A DNA stretch of 64,000 bases from Nioella ostreopsis (GTDB lineage Bacteria; Pseudomonadota; Alphaproteobacteria; Rhodobacterales; Rhodobacteraceae): the NCBI RefSeq assembly GCF_004000255.1, contig NZ_RCIQ01000001.1, positions 186,001-250,000 of the forward strand, given 5' to 3'. The notes under the pieces were generated by a model that saw nothing but the letters and a program-made list of their open reading frames with translations, did no database searches and was not told the DNA's origin. Positions 35,934-44,539 of this stretch are shown here, one piece after another. Every line of letters starts with the position of its first letter. The first letter of the stretch is position 1. Position numbers and translations under genes: made by a program.

Positions 35934-37342
35934 GGCAAGATATCCATCAGGCGAAATTCCGCGATGCGTTCGACCTGTCGGCAGGCCTCGGCGAATTCGG
36001 TCTCGGTGTCATTGCCGATGCGCCGCTCAAAGGCCGCGCGGATCGAGGCCTTGTCGTGGTCGCGCACCGCGATGATGAAGGGGAAGCCGTGCTTGTCCAC
36101 ATAGGCCGTGTTGAGCCGGGTGAAGTCCGCCCGCTCCTCATCCGTCAGCATGTTGAGCCCCGCGCCTGCCTGTTCGGAGGTCGATTCCGCCGTCAGCCTG
36201 CCCGCCGCTGCCAGCTTTCCGGCCAGATCGGGGTGGGCGCGCAGCACGCCGAGCCGTTCCTCCTCGCTTGCCGTGCGGAAGGCGCGGGAAAGCGCGTTGT
36301 GGACGCCTGCGGCGCAGTCATGGGCCGGGCCAAGCTCCAGCCCCCAGGCCCGTTCCGCGATCCAGGGGGAATGCTCGAAAATCCCACCATAGGCCACGAC
36401 GAAGTCTTCGCAGCTCATTTGCGAGGGCAGGGGCCGCTCCACCGGCGGATGCTCCCGCGCCCAGTGGTCGGCAATGTCGATACGGCGGGGGAACCAGACG
36501 CCTTCGTGCCCGGCGGCATAGTCGAGGAAGCGTTTCAGCGCCATGACCCGGCCCGGGCGGCCGATCAGACGGCAATGCAACCCGATGGACAGCATCTTGG
36601 CCTGACCGGCCTCTCCCTCGGCATAAAGTGCATCGAAGCTGTCCTTGAGATAGGCAAAGAACTGGTCGCCCGAGTTGAACCCCTGCGGCGTGGCGAACCG
36701 CATGTCGTTGCAGTCGAGCGTGTAGGGGATGATCAGCTGATCGCGGTCGGCGATCTTCACCCAATAGGGCAGGTCGTCGGCATAGGTGTCGGAGATATAG
36801 TCCATCCCGGCCTCGGCGGCCAAGGCGACTGTGTTGACCGAACAGCGCCCCGTATACCAGCCGCGCGGACGCTCGCCCGTCACTTCCGTATGCAGGCGGA
36901 TGGCCTCGGCGATCTGGGCGCGCTCCTCCTCCTCGGGCATGTCCTTGTGTTCGACCCATTTGAGCCCGTGACTGGCGATCTCCCACCCGGCCAGTTGCAT
37001 GGCACGCACCTGTTCGGGGCTGCGGGCCAGGGCGGTGGCGACGCCATAGACGGTCAGGGGGATGTCCATGCCGGTAAACAGCCGGTGCAGCCGCCAGAAC
37101 CCGGCGCGCGCGCCGTATTCATAGATCGACTCCATGTTCCAGTGCCGCTGGCCCGGCCATTGCGCGGCGCCGACGATCTCCGACAGGAACGCCTCTGACG
37201 CGGCATCCCCATGCAGGATGCAGTTCTCGCCGCCTTCCTCATAATTCAGGACAATCTGCACGGCGATCTTCGCGCCACCCGGCCATCTCGGATCGGGCGC
37301 GTCGGGGCCATGGCCGCGCATGTCTCTGGGGTAGCGTGTCAC
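35930..37342 (-). CDS. puuE: Allantoinase PuuE fused to OHCU decarboxylase UraD
   Basis: A fusion of about 470 residues. The N-terminal 300 residues are a polysaccharide-deacetylase-type allantoinase (RYPRDMRGHG, NYEEGGENCILHGD, WEIASHGLKW, with metal-site residues), which opens allantoin to allantoate. The last 160 residues (MSCEDFVVAYGGIFEHSPWIAERAW to the end) are 2-oxo-4-hydroxy-4-carboxy-5-ureidoimidazoline decarboxylase, which makes (S)-allantoin. Two non-adjacent pathway steps are thus on one chain. A GTG start at 37342 with GAGGA about 10 bases upstream is preferred; the upstream ATG at 37375 has no ribosome-binding site. Confidence 0.93.
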   Translation of the reverse strand: MTRYPRDMRGHGPDAPDPRWPGGAKIAVQIVLNYEEGGENCILHGDAASEAFLSEIVGAAQWPGQRHWNMESIYEYGARAGFWRLHRLFTGMDIPLTVYGVATALARSPEQVRAMQLAGWEIASHGLKWVEHKDMPEEEERAQIAEAIRLHTEVTGERPRGWYTGRCSVNTVALAAEAGMDYISDTYADDLPYWVKIADRDQLIIPYTLDCNDMRFATPQGFNSGDQFFAYLKDSFDALYAEGEAGQAKMLSIGLHCRLIGRPGRVMALKRFLDYAAGHEGVWFPRRIDIADHWAREHPPVERPLPSQMSCEDFVVAYGGIFEHSPWIAERAWGLELGPAHDCAAGVHNALSRAFRTASEEERLGVLRAHPDLAGKLAAAGRLTAESTSEQAGAGLNMLTDEERADFTRLNTAYVDKHGFPFIIAVRDHDKASIRAAFERRIGNDTETEFAEACRQVERIAEFRLMDILP

Positions 37343-37491
37343 GGGTGTCTGTCCTCGTCGCGTTTTTGTCACCATAGATTAGGGAATGCCTTTTGACTTT
37401 CTGGAGATTTTTGAAACTGCTGTTGTCGGAGTGGCAGTGCGCAGACCGTCGCAACGCTGCATAAACGGGCGCAAAGAGTAAGGAGAGGGCG

Positions 37492-37848
37492 ATGGCCGGA
37501 TATCTGACGACACATGTGCTGGACACGGCGCGGGGCTGCCCCGCCGCGGGGCTGAAGATTGCGCTTTACTCGATCGACGGGGACGCCCCGGCGTTGCTGG
37601 TCGAGATGATGACCAATGACGATGGTCGCACCGATAGCCCGATCCTGCCTCAAGAGAGCTTCGCGACCGGCACCTATGAGCTGGTGTTTCACGCGGGCGA
37701 TTACCTGCGGGCCATCGGCCAGGGAGGGGACGAACCGCTGTTCCTCGATCAGGTGCCGATCCGCTTCGGCATGTCGGACGCCGGGGCGCATTACCATGTG
37801 CCGCTGCTTCTGTCGCCCTATGGGTATTCCACCTACCGGGGAAGCTAG
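37492..37848 (+). CDS. uraH: 5-Hydroxyisourate hydrolase
   Basis: A 118-residue transthyretin-like enzyme that hydrolyses 5-hydroxyisourate, the direct product of urate oxidation. [19 protein letters not shown] near the start and the C-terminal tetrapeptide YRGS are diagnostic. AAGGAGAGGG precedes the ATG. It is divergent from the allantoinase fusion, with a 150-bp AT-richer region between that must hold both promoters, and is followed at once by a palindrome cluster. Confidence 0.97.
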   Translation: MAGYLTTHVLDTARGCPAAGLKIALYSIDGDAPALLVEMMTNDDGRTDSPILPQESFATGTYELVFHAGDYLRAIGQGGDEPLFLDQVPIRFGMSDAGAHYHVPLLLSPYGYSTYRGS

Positions 37849-37855
37849 GCGGGGG

Positions 37856-37898
37856 AATGTCCTTGCAAGGACATTGAAAGGATCTTCGAAGATCCTTT
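37856..37898. repeat. Two adjacent perfect palindromes at a convergent gene end (cluster C)
   Basis: Palindromes 37856-37875 (arm AATGTCCTTG, centre TTGCAA) and 37877-37898 (arm AAAGGATCTTC, centre TTCGAA) are one base apart. They begin 8 bp past the uraH stop and end 9 bp before the opposing LysR gene. The arm AAGGATCTT is the same as in cluster B; only the central dinucleotide differs (CG instead of GC). Probably a bidirectional terminator. Confidence 0.75.
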
Positions 37899-37906
37899 TC
37901 CGTCCC

Positions 37907-38809
37907 CTACGGCAATTCGCGCCTGATGTGATCGGACATGAAGTCTATCAGCAGGCGCGCCTTGGGGTCCTGCCGCTTGCGGTGCATGTAGAGACAGGCC
38001 ATCTGGATCGGCACCGGCGGCTCGTTTTCCAGCACCGGCACCAGTGTTCCGGCGGCCAGATGCTCGGCCACTTCGAAGACCGGCTTCAGCACGATCCCCT
38101 GTCCGGTCAAGGCCCACCCGGTCAGGACATCCCCATCATCAGATTCGAAGGGCCCTTTCACGGCAATCCGCCTGATTCCGTCGGGCGTTTGCAGCGGCCA
38201 CTGGAACTCCGGCGCACCGGGATAACGCAGGTTGAGGCAGTCATGCTTCCCCCCGATCAGGTCAGCGCCGCTTCGGGGCATTCCCTTCCGCGCGACATAA
38301 TCCGGCGAGGCGCACAGCACCCTGGGGCAATCGGCGATCTTGCGGATACGCAGAGTGCTGTCCTCGGGCACGCCCAGAAAAAAGGCCACGTCGAGCCCCT
38401 CCTTGGCCACGTCGAGCCGCCGGTCCGACAGGCGCAGGCGGATGTCGATAAGCGGGTATTTTTCCTTGAAGGCCGGCATCGCAGGCGCGACCAGCCGGCG
38501 CCCGACCCCAAGCGGTGCCGCAATATACAGCGTCCCGCGCGGGGTCTGCGTGACCTTGTTGATCTCGGCCTCGGCTTCCTCCACCGCTTCGAGGATCTTG
38601 CAGGCCCCGCGATAGAAGATCACCCCTTGTTCCGTCGGGTTCAACTGCCGCGTCGTTCGCTGGAAAAGACGCACATTCAGGTGCTCTTCAAGCTGCGAGA
38701 TGCGTGACGAGGCCACCGCCGCCGAGATCCGTTGATCTCGCGCCGCTGCCGACATCGACCCGAGTTCGAACACCCGCACGAAGGTGCGTACATTGTCCAG
38801 ATAGGCCAT
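37907..38809 (-). CDS. LysR-family regulator of the urate genes
   Basis: A protein of about 300 residues. The start at 38809 gives MAYLDNVRTFVRVFELGSMSAAARDQRISAAVASSRISQLEEHL, a normal LysR helix-turn-helix; the open frame before it is intergenic. The effector domain fills the rest. It is divergent from the membrane urate oxidase gene with a clean T-N11-A dyad between them, so it very likely controls urate oxidation and is autoregulated. Urate or a degradation product is the probable effector. Confidence 0.9.
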   Translation of the reverse strand: MAYLDNVRTFVRVFELGSMSAAARDQRISAAVASSRISQLEEHLNVRLFQRTTRQLNPTEQGVIFYRGACKILEAVEEAEAEINKVTQTPRGTLYIAAPLGVGRRLVAPAMPAFKEKYPLIDIRLRLSDRRLDVAKEGLDVAFFLGVPEDSTLRIRKIADCPRVLCASPDYVARKGMPRSGADLIGGKHDCLNLRYPGAPEFQWPLQTPDGIRRIAVKGPFESDDGDVLTGWALTGQGIVLKPVFEVAEHLAAGTLVPVLENEPPVPIQMACLYMHRKRQDPKARLLIDFMSDHIRRELP

Positions 38810-38838
38810 GTAAATTCGTAGCCTTTTTTTGAAACAGC

Positions 38839-38861
38839 TCGGTAATTTCTTGCAATACCGA
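38839..38861. promoter_or_regulatory. LysR-type T-N11-A operator
   Basis: A perfect inverted repeat, TCGGTA at 38839-38844 and TACCGA at 38856-38861, is separated by exactly 11 bp. This is the standard T-N11-A geometry of LysR binding sites. It lies 30 bp from the LysR start and 58 bp from the urate oxidase start, in the right place for divergent control. Confidence 0.7.
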
Positions 38862-38918
38862 CTAAACAAACGCTGCGATAGGTCTAAACTGGATACAAGC
38901 AAAGAAAAGGGCGCGGGG

Positions 38919-40175
38919 ATGCAGGATTTCCTGATCATGTGGGACTGGCTGGAAGTGGCCGTTCGGTGGCTGCACGTCATCACGGCGATCGCTTGGATCG
39001 GTTCGAGCTTCTATTTCATCGCGCTCGACCTGGGTCTGCGGCGCGAGGGCGACCTGCGCGGCGCCGATGGTGAGGAATGGCAGGTGCATGGCGGCGGCTT
39101 CTACCATATCCGCAAATACCTGGTGGCGCCCGAGGCGATGCCCGACCACCTGACCTGGTTCAAATGGGAAAGCTATTCCACCTGGCTTTCCGGCGCGGCG
39201 CTTTTGATGCTGGTCTACTGGGCGGGGGCAGAGCTCTACCTCATCGACCCGGCCAAGGCGGACCTGGCGACCTGGCAGGGCATCCTGATTTCCGCAGCGT
39301 CGCTGACCATCGGCTGGCTGGTCTATGACTTCCTGTGCAAATCGCCGCTCGGCGAACAGCCCACGGTGTTGATGCTGCTTCTGTTCGTGCTGCTTGTCAT
39401 CATGGGCTATGGCTACAACCAGATCTTCACCGGACGCGCAATGATGCTGCATCTGGGGGCGTTTACGGCCACGATCATGACCGCCAACGTCTTCTTCATC
39501 ATCATGCCCAATCAGCGGATCGTGGTGGCGGATCTGAAGGCGGGCCGCGCGCCCGACCCGAAATACGGCAAGATCGCCAAGCTGCGCTCGACCCACAACA
39601 ACTATCTGACCCTGCCCGTGGTCTTCCTGATGTTGTCCAACCACTACCCGCTGGCCTTCGCCACCGAGTATAACTGGATCATCGCGGCGCTGGTCTTCCT
39701 GATGGGGGTCACAATCCGGCATTTCTTCAACTCCATGCATGCGCGCAAGGGCATGCCCTGGTGGACCTGGGCGGTGACGGTGATCCTGTTCATCTGCATC
39801 GCGTGGCTGTCCACCGCGGGCAGCGAATATGACAGCTATGAGGAGTCCCAAGCGCGCGACCTGACGCATCGCGAGGAGATGCTGATGGCGGCCGACGGGT
39901 TCGAGGACGTGAGCTGGACCATTCCCGGCCGCTGCGCCATGTGCCATGCGCGCGAACCCTCTTGGCCCGGTATCCGGCAGGCTCCGCGTGGGATCCTGCT
40001 GGAAACGCCCGCCGACATCGCCCGCGCGGCGCGCGAAATCTACCTGCAGGCCGGGGTCACCAATGCGATGCCGCCTGCGAATGTGTCCTATATGGAAGAA
40101 GAGGAACGCGCCCTCATCCGCCGTTGGTATCGTGCGGCAGGCGAGGATGTGCCCTTTGGGCTCGCGATGAACTGA
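38919..40175 (+). CDS. puuD: Membrane-bound urate oxidase with C-terminal cytochrome c domain
   Basis: A protein of about 418 residues matching PuuD, the urate oxidase that hands electrons to the respiratory chain through cytochrome c. About eight membrane helices (from AVRWLHVITAIAWIGSSFYFIALD) are followed by a C-terminal haem domain with the CAMCH motif at Cys339-Cys342-His343. The start at 38919 follows AAAAGG at about 8 bases; the longer open frame overlaps the promoter region. It converts urate to 5-hydroxyisourate without making peroxide, then UraH acts. Confidence 0.93.
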   Translation: MQDFLIMWDWLEVAVRWLHVITAIAWIGSSFYFIALDLGLRREGDLRGADGEEWQVHGGGFYHIRKYLVAPEAMPDHLTWFKWESYSTWLSGAALLMLVYWAGAELYLIDPAKADLATWQGILISAASLTIGWLVYDFLCKSPLGEQPTVLMLLLFVLLVIMGYGYNQIFTGRAMMLHLGAFTATIMTANVFFIIMPNQRIVVADLKAGRAPDPKYGKIAKLRSTHNNYLTLPVVFLMLSNHYPLAFATEYNWIIAALVFLMGVTIRHFFNSMHARKGMPWWTWAVTVILFICIAWLSTAGSEYDSYEESQARDLTHREEMLMAADGFEDVSWTIPGRCAMCHAREPSWPGIRQAPRGILLETPADIARAAREIYLQAGVTNAMPPANVSYMEEEERALIRRWYRAAGEDVPFGLAMN

Positions 40176-40223
40176 TCACCCGTTAAGGGGTTGGAAAGGC
40201 GGGTCTGCCACTCTGGCAAGGCC

Positions 40224-40676
40224 ATGCCAGATGTTCCCGAGCTTCCCCCGCCGTTACGGCCCGATCAGATCGCCCTGATCGAGACCAGTTTCACCAGCGC
40301 CCTGCGCGTAAAGGCAGAATTGGCGCAGAGCGTCTATGATCATCTGTTCCGGCTGGAACCGCAGGCAAAGGATCTGTTCCCGCCCGATCTGGCCATTCAG
40401 CGGGCCAAGATCATGCGGGCGCTTTCGACCATCGTGCGGTCTCTCAGTTCTGACCGGGAACTGGTGCGCGTTGCGGAGGGTCTGGCGCGGTCGCACCAGC
40501 GTTTCGCCCTGACGGATGCGCAATTGCACCACATGGAGACAGCGATCCTCATGGCTTTCGAAGACAGACTCGGGCAGGACTTCACCACCGACATGCGCAG
40601 CGCCTGGACGTCCGCCTTCGATCGGTTCATCCAGATGGTCAGCCACGCGCAAGACAGGCTTGCGGACGTGGAATAA
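40224..40676 (+). CDS. Single-domain globin
   Basis: A 150-residue globin-fold protein beginning MPDVPELPPPLRPDQIALIETSFTSAL. The proximal haem His is probably in GLARSHQRFALTDAQL, and the helix pattern fits bacterial haemoglobins without a reductase domain. Such proteins bind oxygen or detoxify nitric oxide. It follows the urate oxidase after about 48 bp and may be co-transcribed. It ends 4 bp from the end of the opposing rpe gene. Confidence 0.85.
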   Translation: MPDVPELPPPLRPDQIALIETSFTSALRVKAELAQSVYDHLFRLEPQAKDLFPPDLAIQRAKIMRALSTIVRSLSSDRELVRVAEGLARSHQRFALTDAQLHHMETAILMAFEDRLGQDFTTDMRSAWTSAFDRFIQMVSHAQDRLADVE

Positions 40677-40680
40677 TGCT

Positions 40681-41370
40681 TCAGCGCGCGGCCTCTGCCG
40701 CGGCCCGGATGGCGCGAATATTCTCGCCATAGACCTGCGGCTGGTCGACCGATCCGCCCTTGAACACAGCCGATCCCGCAACCAGAACATCGGCGCCCGC
40801 TGCCGCCACCAGTGGCGCGGTTTCGGTCGTCACGCCGCCGTCGATCTGGATATGGATCGGCCGGTCGCCGATCATCTGGCGCAAGCGCCGGGTCTTTTCG
40901 ACGCCTGAATGGATGAATTTCTGCCCGCCGAAGCCGGGGTTTACCGTCATGATCAGCACCATGTCGACGAGGTCGAGCACATGCTCGATGCTGTCCAGTG
41001 GCGTGCCGGGGTTGAGGCTGACCCCGGCCATCTTGCCAGTGGCCTTGATCGCCTGAAGGGTGCGGTGGATGTGCGGGCCGGCCTCCACATGGGCGGTGAT
41101 CATGTCGGCCCCCGCCTCCGCATAGGCCTCGATATAGGGGTCGACCGGCGCGATCATCAGGTGGACATCCATGAAGGTTGTCACATGCGGGCGGAAGGCC
41201 TTCACCGCGGGCGGGCCGAAGGTGAGGTTGGGCACGAAATGCCCGTCCATCACGTCCACATGAACCCAGTCGGCGCCCTGGTCCTCGATGGCGCGGATCT
41301 CCTGCCCGAAATTGGCGAAATCGGCGGAAAGGATCGACGGGGCGATCTTGATGGAGCGGTCGAAAGGCAT
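40681..41370 (-). CDS. rpe: Ribulose-phosphate 3-epimerase
   Basis: A 229-residue TIM-barrel enzyme that interconverts ribulose 5-phosphate and xylulose 5-phosphate. [51 protein letters not shown] and [13 protein letters not shown] carry the metal-binding and phosphate-binding residues. Length is normal. It is a core metabolic gene at the end of the minus-strand block, separated from the upstream aldehyde dehydrogenase by the palindrome cluster D. Confidence 0.96.
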   Translation of the reverse strand: MPFDRSIKIAPSILSADFANFGQEIRAIEDQGADWVHVDVMDGHFVPNLTFGPPAVKAFRPHVTTFMDVHLMIAPVDPYIEAYAEAGADMITAHVEAGPHIHRTLQAIKATGKMAGVSLNPGTPLDSIEHVLDLVDMVLIMTVNPGFGGQKFIHSGVEKTRRLRQMIGDRPIHIQIDGGVTTETAPLVAAAGADVLVAGSAVFKGGSVDQPQVYGENIRAIRAAAEAAR

Positions 41371-41437
41371 GGCGCAGTCCTCCTGGAGCGGTTGCGGCGG
41401 GGTTATCGCCCGCGCGCGGTTTGATCAAGGGCGGGGG

Positions 41438-41503
41438 ACGGCTTTTCGAAAAGCCGTTGGAAGCGGTTTCGAAACCGCTTGTCACGGGCTTTGCAAAGCC
41501 CGT
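41438..41503. repeat. Three tandem perfect palindromes (cluster D)
   Basis: Three perfect 20-bp palindromes, 41438-41457 (arm ACGGCTTTTC), 41461-41480 (arm AAGCGGTTTC) and 41484-41503 (arm ACGGGCTTTG), are spaced by 3 bp each. They lie 8 bp past the end of the aldehyde dehydrogenase gene. The outer flanks (GCGGGGGACGG at the left and CCGTCCCCGC at the right) form a further inverted repeat around the whole set. Unlike the other clusters it lies between genes of the same strand. A terminator role is likely. Confidence 0.75.
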
Positions 41504-41511
41504 CCCCGCGC

Positions 41512-42957
41512 CTAGCCGTGATGGGCCGCGACGGTCTTGAGCACGGAGAAGCCGTAAAGGGCCTCAAACCCCTTTTCGCGCCCGTGCCCGGAATGGCCGA
41601 CACCGCCGAAGGGCAGCTCCACACCACCTGCCGCGCCATAGTTATTAATGAAGACCTGCCCCGCGCGCAGCTTCTTCGCCATCCGCATGCAGCGCCCGCC
41701 ATCCTTGGACCAGACCGAGGCGACCAGCCCGTACTCCGTGCCATTTGCAATCTCGACCGCGTGATCCTCGTCCCGGAAGGGGATGATCACCTGCACCGGC
41801 CCGAAGATCTCGTCCTGCGACAGGCTATGATCCGGCCCCACGCCCGAGACCAGCGTCGGCGCCACGTAATGCCCGCCCGCAGGCGCATCCTCGACGATCC
41901 GGCCCCGGCTGAGGATGTGGTTCTCATCGGTCATCGCCAGGAAGCTTTCCACGATCTCCTTCTGGCGCGCGGAAATCAGCGGCCCTACGTTCAGATCGGC
42001 CATGGCAGGCCCCACTTTCAGCCCGTCATAGGCTGCCGCCATATGGGTGCAGAGCTCGTCATAAAGGCTCTCGTGCACCAGGATCCGCGACGAGGCCGAA
42101 CAGGTCTGGCCCGCGTTCTGGATGCCTGCGTTCACGAGGAAGGGAAGCGCCTTTTCCAGATCCGCATCCTCGAACACCACCTGCGGGGACTTGCCGCCAA
42201 GCTCCAGCGTCACCGGCACGATGTTCTGCGCCGCCGCTGTCTGCACCAGCTTACCCACGCCGACGGAGCCGGTGAAGGACAGGTGCTTGACTCCCTTATG
42301 CGCGGTCAGGGCCGCGCCCGCTTCCTCGCCCAACCCCGGCACCACGTTCAACGCGCCATCGGGCAGGCCCGCCTGCCGGGCAAGATCCGCGAAGGCCAGA
42401 GCCGACAGGCAGGCCTCCTCCGCCGGTTTCAGCACGCAGGCGTTGCCCATGGCCAAAGCCGCGCCGACCGACCGGCCGATGATCTGCATCGGGTAGTTCC
42501 ACGGCACAATATGGCCCGTCACCCCATGCGGTTCGCGCAATGTGTAGACGGTAAAGCCGTTCTGGAAGGGGATCGTTTCCCCCATCAGTTTGTCGGCGGC
42601 CCCCCCGTAAAACTCCATGTAGCGGGCCAGCGCGATGGCGTCATTCCGGGCCTGTGCCAGCGGCTTGCCCACGTCGGTGGCCTCGATCTCGGCCAGTTCC
42701 TCGACCTTCTGGGTGATGAGCCAGGACAGCCGCATTAGGATCCGCCCCCGCTCGGCGGCGGTCAGTGCGCCCCATTCGCCCGCCAGTGCGTCCTCGGCGG
42801 CGCTTACGGCATTGTCGATGTCCTGTGCATTGCCCCGCGCGATGCGGCCGATCTCCTCGCCCGTCGAGGGGTTTTCCAGCGGCAGGGTCTCGCCGCTGGC
42901 GGGCAGGAACCAGCGGCCGCCGATGAACACTTCTGCGGGGTCGAACCAGAGCTGCAT
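41512..42957 (-). CDS. Aldehyde dehydrogenase
   Basis: A 481-residue NAD(P)-dependent aldehyde dehydrogenase of the betaine/aminobutyraldehyde type by general appearance. GHIVPWNYPMQIIGRSVGAALAMGN, the Glu in TLELGGKSPQVV and the Cys in NAGQTCSASSRIL are conserved. The start at 42957 follows GGACTGATCCC and lies 4 bp after the ABC ATPase stop. It is the end of an operon that starts with the Dpp-type transporter, so its substrate probably comes from an imported amine or peptide. Confidence 0.92.
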   Translation of the reverse strand: MQLWFDPAEVFIGGRWFLPASGETLPLENPSTGEEIGRIARGNAQDIDNAVSAAEDALAGEWGALTAAERGRILMRLSWLITQKVEELAEIEATDVGKPLAQARNDAIALARYMEFYGGAADKLMGETIPFQNGFTVYTLREPHGVTGHIVPWNYPMQIIGRSVGAALAMGNACVLKPAEEACLSALAFADLARQAGLPDGALNVVPGLGEEAGAALTAHKGVKHLSFTGSVGVGKLVQTAAAQNIVPVTLELGGKSPQVVFEDADLEKALPFLVNAGIQNAGQTCSASSRILVHESLYDELCTHMAAAYDGLKVGPAMADLNVGPLISARQKEIVESFLAMTDENHILSRGRIVEDAPAGGHYVAPTLVSGVGPDHSLSQDEIFGPVQVIIPFRDEDHAVEIANGTEYGLVASVWSKDGGRCMRMAKKLRAGQVFINNYGAAGGVELPFGGVGHSGHGREKGFEALYGFSVLKTVAAHHG

Positions 42958-42961
42958 GGGA

Positions 42962-44539
42962 TCAGTCCTTTCGTGCATAGTCGGGCAGGCGCGGCGCGGC
43001 GGCCAGAAGGGCCTGCGTGTAGGGATGGTCTGGGGTGGCGAAGACAGTTTCGGTCGGGCCTTCCTCCACGATCTGCCCGGCCTGCATCACCATCACCCGG
43101 TCGGTGATCGCGCGCACCACGGTCAGATCGTGGGAAATGAACAGATAGCTCAGCCCCATCCGGTCCTGCAAGTCGGCCAGCAGGTCGAGGATCTGCGCGC
43201 GGACGCGGACATCGAGGGCGGATACGGCCTCGTCCAGAACGAGGATTTTCGGTTGCGTGATCAGCGCCCGCGCGATGGCGATGCGCTGGCGTTGGCCGCC
43301 GGAAAACTCGTGCGGGTATTTGTCCATGTCGGACGCTTGCAACCCGACGGCCTCCAGAGCCTTGGCCACCTGATCGCGGCGTTCGGCCCGCGAGGGTTTC
43401 TCGGACAGCAGGTGATAGGGTTCGGATACCAGATGCTCCACCGTCCAGCGCGGATTGAAGCTGCCATAGGGGTCCTGAAACACGACCTGGATGCCCGCGC
43501 GCATGGCGTGGGGCATGGCGGGGGAGATGGCGTTGCCAAGCGCCCGGATCTCGCCGCCCTGAATGGGGTCGAGGCCGAGGATGGCGCGGGTGAGGGTCGA
43601 TTTCCCGCAGCCGGATTCGCCCACCAGCCCAAGGCTTTCGCCCTCGTTCAGCGCCAGACTGACCCCGTTCACCGCGCGCACCGGGGCACCGCGGCGGAAA
43701 AGCCCGATGCGCGGGCCGGGGTAGTGGCGGTCGATGGCGCTACCCGTGAGAAGTGGTGTGTCCGCCTGTCTCGGCGTTCGGGCGGGGCGGTGGTCCGATG
43801 CCTCGAAAAGCGCGCGGGTGTAGGGGTGGCGCTGCTGGCTCAGAACATCGCGCGTCGCGCCCTGTTCGACGATCTCGCCCGTCTTCATCACCGCCACATG
43901 GTCAGCCATATCGGCCACGACGGCGAGGTCATGGGTGATCAGCAGAAGCGCCATGTCCTCTTCCTCCACCAACCCGCGCAGGAGGTCGAGGATCTGCGCC
44001 TGTGTGGTCACGTCGAGCGCGGTGGTGGGTTCATCCGCGATCAGCAGCCGGGGGCGAAGCGCGATGGCGGTGGCGATGCAGACGCGTTGCCTCTGGCCCC
44101 CTGACAGCTCATGCGGGTAGCGGTCCAGCGCGATCTGCGGCAGGCCCACGCGGTCGAGCTTCTGCCGGGCGACATCGAGGGCATCGGCGCGGGAGGCCGC
44201 CCCGTGGATGCGCAGGGTCTCGGCCACCTGATCGCCGATGGTGCGCACGGGGTTGAGGGCGGTCATCGGTTCCTGAAAGATCATGCCCAGTTCATTGCCG
44301 CGCAGGGCGCACATCTCGGCCTCTGGCCGGTTCAGAAGGTCGATCCCGTCAAGGCTGGCCCGCCCGCTGGTGCGCGAGCCCTCGGGCAGAAGCTGCATCA
44401 GCGCGAGCGCCGTCATCGACTTGCCCGATCCGCTTTCGCCCACCAGCCCGAAGGTGCGGCCCGGCTGCATGGCGAAACTCACGTCGCGCAGGATCGGCGT
44501 GCCGTGAATGTCTAGCGAGAGGCGGTCCACCTCGATCAT
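42962..44539 (-). CDS. Dpp/Opp-type ABC transporter, fused double ATPase
   Basis: A 525-residue protein with two complete ABC ATPase domains, the DppD-DppF-type fusion. Two Walker A motifs (GESGSGKS near residue 36 and GESGCGKS near 320), two signatures (LSGGQRQRVCIATA and FSGGQRQRIAIARA) and Walker B segments LLIADEP and LVLDEAV are seen. It powers import of peptides or similar solutes. The stop-to-start overlap with the next permease gene is 4 bp. The solute-binding protein that would set the substrate is not encoded in the cluster. Confidence 0.94.
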   Translation of the reverse strand: MIEVDRLSLDIHGTPILRDVSFAMQPGRTFGLVGESGSGKSMTALALMQLLPEGSRTSGRASLDGIDLLNRPEAEMCALRGNELGMIFQEPMTALNPVRTIGDQVAETLRIHGAASRADALDVARQKLDRVGLPQIALDRYPHELSGGQRQRVCIATAIALRPRLLIADEPTTALDVTTQAQILDLLRGLVEEEDMALLLITHDLAVVADMADHVAVMKTGEIVEQGATRDVLSQQRHPYTRALFEASDHRPARTPRQADTPLLTGSAIDRHYPGPRIGLFRRGAPVRAVNGVSLALNEGESLGLVGESGCGKSTLTRAILGLDPIQGGEIRALGNAISPAMPHAMRAGIQVVFQDPYGSFNPRWTVEHLVSEPYHLLSEKPSRAERRDQVAKALEAVGLQASDMDKYPHEFSGGQRQRIAIARALITQPKILVLDEAVSALDVRVRAQILDLLADLQDRMGLSYLFISHDLTVVRAITDRVMVMQAGQIVEEGPTETVFATPDHPYTQALLAAAPRLPDYARKD

